Shown one piece after another: positions 23,968 through 29,496 of a stretch of 29,496 nucleotides of DNA. The stretch's first letter is position 1; each line of letters begins with the position of its first letter. The notes under the pieces are model-generated. The model did no database searches and was not told where the DNA came from. It saw only the letters and a list, made by a program, of their open reading frames with translations. Source of the DNA: Cyanobacteria bacterium UBA11370 (GTDB taxonomy: Bacteria; Cyanobacteriota; Cyanobacteriia; Cyanobacteriales; Coleofasciculaceae); contig DNGI01000070.1 in NCBI GenBank assembly GCA_003486645.1, forward strand, positions 1-29,496, read 5' to 3'. Made by a program: the position numbers and the translations under genes.

Positions 23968-26900
23968 TTAATCGATTACACCGATCGCCCCACCTGCTGC
24001 GGAAGCAAGTGCAGAAACAAGCGCTGTGAAAAATAGCCACCACGAAGCTGTTGCCGCCGCTTTCCGGGTTTCTTCAGCTTGATGCTGCGCTTGGTGCTTA
24101 ATTTCTTCGAGGCGCAGTTGAGCATCCCGTTGAATGCGTTCGGCTCGTTGCAATACACTATTACGAGTACGCTCAATTTGATCAATTAATCGATTAGCAT
24201 CTGCTTCAGAAATATCAGGACGAGAACTCAGAAGCGCAACCAACGTATTCCGATCAAATTGAGAGAGGCGATCGCGCAATGCCTCAAAACCCGCTTCTGG
24301 ATCATGAAACAACTGGCGCATATCCGCCTTAATTCCATCATAATTGAGTTCAGGACGCTCCAAGCTATTCAGGTAATTGCGAATTCGCTCAAAAATACTA
24401 TCAATAATCGACTGTATGCGATATTGAACACTTCGCATTTGGGCGATCGCTTGGTCACGCACCGCTTGAATTTGATCAATAATGTGATTGACTTCTGCTT
24501 CAGAAATATCCTCCCGTTGCGATAATAAAGCGACTAAGGTAGAACGATCAAAGTGAGAGAGGCGATCGCTCAAACTGGATATCCCAGCACGAGGATCGTG
24601 AAGCAGTAACTGGACATCTCGCTTAATTGCATCAGGATTCAGTTCTTCCTTACCCGTAGAACGCAGGTAATCGGCTACTGTACTTTGAAAATCCTGTACT
24701 GTTTGTTGAGTCCGAACTGCAAAGCGTCGGGGTGCTTTAGCAATACTACGAATCGTACCTTGTACTTGGTCAATAATCTGATTAACTTGCTCCTCACTCA
24801 AGTCTTTCCGTTGAGAAAGTAACTTAACTAAAGTATCCCGATCCATTGCCGCTAAACGTCCTCGGATTGCCAAACTTCCGGCTTTAGGATGGCTCAAAAG
24901 TGTGGTTAAATCACGCTTGATTCCTTCAGGATTAAGTTCTGATTTACCCGTAGATCGCAGATAATCAGCAATAGAAGACATCGTGTGATCGTACTGATCC
25001 TTCGCTTTCTCTGCAATTTTTTGAGGGGTGTGAGTTACACGAGTCCAGATGCCTTCAACGCGATCAAGCGTGTGATTAATTTGCTCTTCACTTAAGTCTT
25101 GACGCTGACTTAATAACTGGACTAAAGTATCCCGATCAAAACTTTGTGCCCGTCTGCGGAGTAATAATAATCCAGCTTGAGGGTCATCTAAAAGGAGTTT
25201 TAGTTCGCGTTCAATGGCTTGAGGATCGAGTTCGTTTTTCCCCGTATCCCGGAGGTAGGATTGAACTTTAAACCATTGCGCTTCAACTTTGGCTTTAACG
25301 GCTTCTTGCAGTTCTTGAGCCTCCATCAAAACTCGATCTCTGGCTCGCTCTAGCTCATTAATCGTTAATTCAATTTCTGGTTCAGTTAGGTCTGCACGCT
25401 GGTTTAAAATCCGAGCAAACGTAGCGCGATCAAATTGAGCGAAACGGTTACTTAATTGGGCATAATCGGCATCAGAATCTTCGAGAATAGGTCTGAAATT
25501 GAGCTGGATTTTTTCGGGAGTTAGGCCTTCTTTAGGAGCGAGGAGTAGATATTGTTCTACTTCATGGAATAAAGCGAGGGAACGTCCTCGTTCTTCAGCC
25601 GCTCTGGCTTCATTTAACACTTCCAAACGAATCGTATCTAGAGTGGTAGAAATGTCTTGAATTTTCTGTTGAGTAAAAACACCCCGTTGTTGCAGTAAAT
25701 CCGCAAAATCTGAGCGATTGAGTTGCTCTAATTCATCCGCAACCACTCCCGGATCAGCTTCCGGATCATACAACACATCTCGGAATTCTCGCTCAATAGT
25801 TTGCCGATTCATTTGCCAGGAATATTTATTAAGCAAGTAATTTTCGACATCCGCCCGTACCGTGCTGTAAGGAGGAGTTTCACCACTAACTTGAGCTGCA
25901 ATTTTATTCGTTTGTTCGCCTACTTGGTCTTTAACTTTTTTGAGTTGACCTACCACTTTCTCAACATCAAAGTCAGAAAGATCCGAGCGCCCCATCACAA
26001 TTCCAATTAGACCATTCATACCCATAGCTAATGTTTGAGCTAGTGGCCCAGCCGTCTGTTGAGATTGGTCTTGGGGCTGACGATTCTGACGTAATTCTCC
26101 AATCAAATCATCCAACCGTTGAGTAAAATCTTTTCCTAATAACTGATCACCTGTTGCAGATTTGAGATAATCAACTAGTTCTCCCATTGCATCTCTTTGA
26201 GGTGGGAGTTGCTTGACCGTTTTCTTCCAAGCGGCTTCTAATTGATCAGCAATTCGATTAACATCCTGTTTGGATAAATCACTACGGCTACTGACTAAAT
26301 CTACAAATGTTTGTCGGTCAATGTTGCTAAGATTTCCACTACTCGCAATTTCTCTTAAATTGGGGTCATTGAGTAAGCTTTCAAATTCAGAACGAATGGT
26401 TTTTAGATCTAATTGGGGAGGGCGCAGGGCTTGAAGATAATCCTCAAGATTTTCTCGAATTGTAACCGGATCAATTCCTGACGTTAATTCACGACGAACC
26501 GCAGAAGCCGCCGCTTCCGCTGTAGCCACAATTTGTGAACTCGCCGCTTTACTTCCAATCGCTGCCGCTGCTGTTCCCACAATGGCTTGAAAGCCAGAGG
26601 TTGCGGTATTCACAACCGAACCAATTAGAGAACCTACGGTTGTAGAACTTGCCCAAACTAACAGCGAAAAGTATGCCGCCCAAATCACTAAACCAACAAT
26701 TGCACCCAAACCTGATGAAGCCACCAAGCTAAGTTTTACGGCAAATAAAGAAGCAAAAAATAAAGCTAGGGTGACAGTAATCAGCGTTACTAGTCCTAGA
26801 GCAACACCAATCTTACGAATTGTACCGCCAACGCTTTCGTGTTTGTCCTCATCTTTATCGGAAGACCCACCCCCTATAAGCGAAATTCCAGTAGCCACAC

Positions 26901-27093
26901 TGAGATTTGTTAATAATAATTGGAACCCAAACGCCAGCACCACCCCAGAAATTAAGGCTGTAACAAATTGGGGACCACTAAACACTAAAGCTGCTTCCTC
27001 AGCGGTAGTAACGGTTGGATCGACTGGAACCTGTGCTAACCCTGCAATCCAGCCGCCGAGTTCTAGTATTATTCTCCCACTCTGAACCATCAT
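23968..27093 (-). CDS. Large membrane protein with about eight internal repeats, function unknown
   Basis: 1041 residues. The N-terminal 190 or so hold about four to five membrane segments (FVTALISGVVLAFGFQLLL; VALGLVTLITVTLALFFASL; GAIVGLVIWAAYFSLLVWAS), and one more ends the chain (WWLFFTALVSALASAAGGAIG). Between them lie about eight copies of a helical unit with pattern YLxSTGKxELNPxxIxRDxxxLLxDPxAG, then FDRxTLVxLLSQRxDLSExxVNxIIDQ. The first copies are diverged; the last four (about residues 610-1000) are the most alike. Charged linkers between units look coiled-coil. GAGG precedes the ATG. No catalytic motif is seen; a scaffold or envelope spacer is possible. Confidence 0.82.
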   Translation of the reverse strand: MMVQSGRIILELGGWIAGLAQVPVDPTVTTAEEAALVFSGPQFVTALISGVVLAFGFQLLLTNLSVATGISLIGGGSSDKDEDKHESVGGTIRKIGVALGLVTLITVTLALFFASLFAVKLSLVASSGLGAIVGLVIWAAYFSLLVWASSTTVGSLIGSVVNTATSGFQAIVGTAAAAIGSKAASSQIVATAEAAASAVRRELTSGIDPVTIRENLEDYLQALRPPQLDLKTIRSEFESLLNDPNLREIASSGNLSNIDRQTFVDLVSSRSDLSKQDVNRIADQLEAAWKKTVKQLPPQRDAMGELVDYLKSATGDQLLGKDFTQRLDDLIGELRQNRQPQDQSQQTAGPLAQTLAMGMNGLIGIVMGRSDLSDFDVEKVVGQLKKVKDQVGEQTNKIAAQVSGETPPYSTVRADVENYLLNKYSWQMNRQTIEREFRDVLYDPEADPGVVADELEQLNRSDFADLLQQRGVFTQQKIQDISTTLDTIRLEVLNEARAAEERGRSLALFHEVEQYLLLAPKEGLTPEKIQLNFRPILEDSDADYAQLSNRFAQFDRATFARILNQRADLTEPEIELTINELERARDRVLMEAQELQEAVKAKVEAQWFKVQSYLRDTGKNELDPQAIERELKLLLDDPQAGLLLLRRRAQSFDRDTLVQLLSQRQDLSEEQINHTLDRVEGIWTRVTHTPQKIAEKAKDQYDHTMSSIADYLRSTGKSELNPEGIKRDLTTLLSHPKAGSLAIRGRLAAMDRDTLVKLLSQRKDLSEEQVNQIIDQVQGTIRSIAKAPRRFAVRTQQTVQDFQSTVADYLRSTGKEELNPDAIKRDVQLLLHDPRAGISSLSDRLSHFDRSTLVALLSQREDISEAEVNHIIDQIQAVRDQAIAQMRSVQYRIQSIIDSIFERIRNYLNSLERPELNYDGIKADMRQLFHDPEAGFEALRDRLSQFDRNTLVALLSSRPDISEADANRLIDQIERTRNSVLQRAERIQRDAQLRLEEIKHQAQHQAEETRKAAATASWWLFFTALVSALASAAGGAIGVID

Positions 27094-27136
27094 ATCGTCC
27101 TCTTATAATTTTTATGGTGCGTAAGTCTACAGATTC

Positions 27137-27161
27137 CTGAATAGCGATCGCCTCTATTCAG
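27137..27161. promoter_or_regulatory. Inverted repeat centred on a HIP1 site in the divergent promoter region
   Basis: CTGAATAG (27137-27144) and CTATTCAG (27154-27161) are perfect complements, flanking a GCGATCGC octamer. It sits between the divergent membrane-protein and antiporter genes. A second pair, CTCTATC/GATAGAG, lies at 27256-27286, closer to the antiporter. Either may be an operator; this is unproven. Confidence 0.4.
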
Positions 27162-27324
27162 AGCCAAACTCTTCTAGTCCTTAATAGAAGAATCGTTGTT
27201 TATGAGGCTTTGGATCATCTCCCGAAGGGGTGAAACCCTTGATCAAGCAGGAAATCTCTATCTAAAGATGTAGTGAACGGATAGAGTCAAGAAGGTTTAA
27301 TAACCTATTGATGAGACAACTACT

Positions 27325-29397
27325 GTGGACATACTCTTGACCGTTATCAATTCGGGATTATTCACACTCATTCAACCCTCTGGGCTGATTGGTTTGGTGT
27401 TATTCTCCAGTCCGATTACCGATCCGGTAGCGGTATTCCTAACCATTTTGGCAATTATGTTAGTCGCACCTTTACTGTTTGAACGGTTGCGGCTTCCGGG
27501 TATTGTAGGTTTAATTCTTGCTGGTGTAATTGTTGGTCCAAATGTTCTGGGTTTGTTAGAGCGGGACAGTACGATTATTTTACTGGGTACGGTAGGATTG
27601 CTGTTTTTAATGTTTATGGCAGGGCTGGAAACGAGCCTTGATGACCTCAAATATAATGCCGATAAAGCGGCAATTTTTGGGTTAGCCACGTTTTCTGTAC
27701 CAATGATTTTGGGTACAGTTTCCATGTTGGTATTAGGATATAGTTGGTTAGCCTCTATTCTGGTCGCATCTTGTTTTGCAACTCATACCCTTTTAGCCTT
27801 ACCAATCCTCACCAAGTTGGGGTTGATGCGAACTCAAACCGTAACGACGACATTAGGCGGAACTCTGATTACTAACGTGTTGGGACTGTTAGTTCTTGCC
27901 GTGGTGGTTAAAGCTCATGGGGGAAATCTTAGTCTAAGTTTCTGGTTATTTCTGATTCCAGCACTGGCAATTTATACCTTTGCGACCTTATGGGGTTTGC
28001 CAAAACTCGGTCGCTGGTTTTTTCGCAAATTTGGGCATGATGAAAGTGCAGAATTTATTTTTGTTCTCGCTACATTATTTGTGGTGTCTTATGTAGCGGG
28101 TCTGATTGAAATTGAGCCGATTATTGGCGCGTTTTTAGCGGGAATTGCGATTACTCAAATTATTCCTCAATTGAGTCCGTTGATGAATCGGATTCAGTTT
28201 ATTGGGAATACGTTATTTGTGCCATTTTTTCTGATTTCAGTCGGGATGTTGATTGATCCATTGATTTTAGTTAAGGAACCAAAATCTCTACTCGTAGCAT
28301 TTGTGATGATTGCAGCGGAAGTTGTGAGTAAGTTTGTCGCCGCGTGGGGGCCTGGAAAACTATTTGGATTTCAATTTCCAAGCATTATGCTCATGTTTGG
28401 TCTTTCTGTCGCTCAAGCAGCTTCTACTCTCGCAGCAATTACAGTTGCTTATGAAATTAAACTGGTGGATCAGTTAACAGTTAATGGTATTATTGCCATG
28501 ATTTTAGTCACCTGTGTGGCATCACCCTGGATTACGGAACGTTGGGGTAAACAGATGAAACCTCAAGGTCAGTCTCATATTTCTGAATCCAGTAATACTC
28601 AACCGTTAGCCCACCGAGTTTTAGTTCCTGTTGCTAATCCGAATACAGAGGATAATCTGCTTCAATTAGCATTAATTCTAGCTAAAACAGCGGGAGGAAC
28701 CTTACTCCCTCTTCATGTACTTTCTGATAAGACTGGGCCTGTTTTACCGGAGGGTAAGATACTGCAAAATCAGCTATTAGCCGCCGCAGAAACCGTTGCT
28801 CATGCAGCCGTAACAAATGTAGAACGTATTGGTCGTGTTGATGATGCAATTGACCGAGGAATTACTCGCACCGCCGCTGAACGAGATGCAAGTTTAATTA
28901 TTTGTGGATGGAAGGGATATTCAACCACTCGTGAGAATTTTTTTGGGAGTGTGATTGATAATGTTATCCGTCGTTCTCATGTCCCCGTTTTAATTGCACG
29001 CTTTGGACAGCCGCTTAACAATACCCGTCGAGTTCTTTTGGCAACAACTGATCGTGAACTCCAATCAGAAACATTCAAACAAACTCTCGCCTTAGCGGAA
29101 ACGATTGGAGTTGAACTTAAAGCAACTCTCCAATTAGTCATCGTTATAACGCACTCTGGTAGCTTGCAACTAAGACCCGAATCCGTCGGTTTAAGTGCTG
29201 GTAGTTCTATTCAACAAGTACGGGGAAACTTTATTAAAAATGTATCGCGTTTGCTACGACAAGATGACCTGTTGATTTTAACAGTAAGTACTCATTCGAG
29301 TTATTTGTTGAGAATGCCAACATTAGGAATGGAACCCGAAGCGATCGCACGTACTCATCCAGATACTTCTATTCTTGTGGTTTACTTTCCGAACTGA
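27325..29397 (+). CDS. CPA2 cation:proton antiporter with C-terminal universal-stress domains
   Basis: 690 residues. Residues about 28-410 are a monovalent cation:proton antiporter (NapA/KefB type) with about 12 membrane segments; motifs include LLFERLRLPGIVGLILAGVIVGPNVLG and IEPIIGAFLAGIAI. Residues about 428-562 are one universal stress protein (Usp) domain that has an ATP-binding signature, GWKGYSTTRENFFGS, matching G-x2-G-x9-G-S. Residues about 570-690 form a second, degenerate Usp domain without that signature. The start is a GTG at 27325; the ribosome-binding site is weak and a later ATG is possible. Usp tails on antiporters probably regulate transport by nucleotides. The substrate (Na+ or K+) cannot be fixed. 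Confidence 0.9.
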   Translation: MDILLTVINSGLFTLIQPSGLIGLVLFSSPITDPVAVFLTILAIMLVAPLLFERLRLPGIVGLILAGVIVGPNVLGLLERDSTIILLGTVGLLFLMFMAGLETSLDDLKYNADKAAIFGLATFSVPMILGTVSMLVLGYSWLASILVASCFATHTLLALPILTKLGLMRTQTVTTTLGGTLITNVLGLLVLAVVVKAHGGNLSLSFWLFLIPALAIYTFATLWGLPKLGRWFFRKFGHDESAEFIFVLATLFVVSYVAGLIEIEPIIGAFLAGIAITQIIPQLSPLMNRIQFIGNTLFVPFFLISVGMLIDPLILVKEPKSLLVAFVMIAAEVVSKFVAAWGPGKLFGFQFPSIMLMFGLSVAQAASTLAAITVAYEIKLVDQLTVNGIIAMILVTCVASPWITERWGKQMKPQGQSHISESSNTQPLAHRVLVPVANPNTEDNLLQLALILAKTAGGTLLPLHVLSDKTGPVLPEGKILQNQLLAAAETVAHAAVTNVERIGRVDDAIDRGITRTAAERDASLIICGWKGYSTTRENFFGSVIDNVIRRSHVPVLIARFGQPLNNTRRVLLATTDRELQSETFKQTLALAETIGVELKATLQLVIVITHSGSLQLRPESVGLSAGSSIQQVRGNFIKNVSRLLRQDDLLILTVSTHSSYLLRMPTLGMEPEAIARTHPDTSILVVYFPN

Positions 29398-29470
29398 TTG
29401 AGATTGGCTATACCTCAACAAAACAACTAAAAACGGATTGGTCTATTATTAAACGGCGAGTTCCTAACCA

Positions 29471-29496
29471 CTCCCCCCATCCTCCCATCCCCCCAT
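29471..29496 (+). repeat. C-rich short repeat at window edge
   Basis: CTCCCCCCATCCTCCCATCC type units, cut off by the window end; like the run at 3308-3332. Confidence 0.5.

Noticed and set aside
27372..27725. A 117-residue minus-strand frame inside the antiporter gene
   Set aside because: Antisense shadow of the membrane-helix coding region; Pro/Thr/Asn-rich with no domain.

Overview
The window is cyanobacterial. It holds at least 19 copies of the octamer GCGATCGC (the HIP1 palindrome), a tocopherol cyclase, a tRNA gene split by a small group I intron, a cyanobacterial-type group 2 sigma factor, and intergenic arrays of degenerate 7-bp repeats (STRR-like) as seen in filamentous cyanobacteria. 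The species cannot be named from the sequence alone.

Layout. 1-2 kb: a small coiled-coil protein, tRNA-Arg(CCU) with a 242-nt group I intron, and tocopherol cyclase, all on the minus strand. 2-3.25 kb: an IS200/IS605-type element carrying only tnpB, inserted just upstream of the tocopherol cyclase start. 3.5-4.1 kb: a secreted bacterial-SH3 protein. 4.6-18.6 kb: a fourteen-kb same-strand run of ten genes: fatty-acyl-AMP ligase (FAAL), acyl-CoA dehydrogenase-like flavoprotein, acyl carrier protein (ACP), MBOAT acyltransferase, SGNH-like protein, type II NADH dehydrogenase, HTTM-DCC membrane fusion, a second MBOAT, and two tandem SGNH-like paralogues. 18.7-21.1 kb, minus strand: a flippase-like membrane protein and argD. 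21.7-23.8 kb: sigma factor, GNAT acetyltransferase and a small conserved-looking protein. 24-27.1 kb, minus strand: a 1041-residue membrane protein with about eight internal repeats. 27.3-29.4 kb: a CPA2 antiporter fused to tandem universal-stress domains.

The most interesting locus is the 4.6-18.6 kb run. Its first five genes match, role for role, the Gram-positive Dlt pathway (DltA adenylating ligase, DltC carrier, DltB MBOAT, DltD SGNH-like partner), but a fatty-acid ligase replaces the D-alanine ligase and an acyl dehydrogenase is added. No polyketide or peptide synthetase is present to use the acyl-ACP. I infer a system that activates a fatty acid, probably desaturates it on the carrier, and hands it through an MBOAT to an acceptor outside the cytoplasm, with a second MBOAT/SGNH module downstream. 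The acceptor is unknown, and no experiment or database search backs this up.
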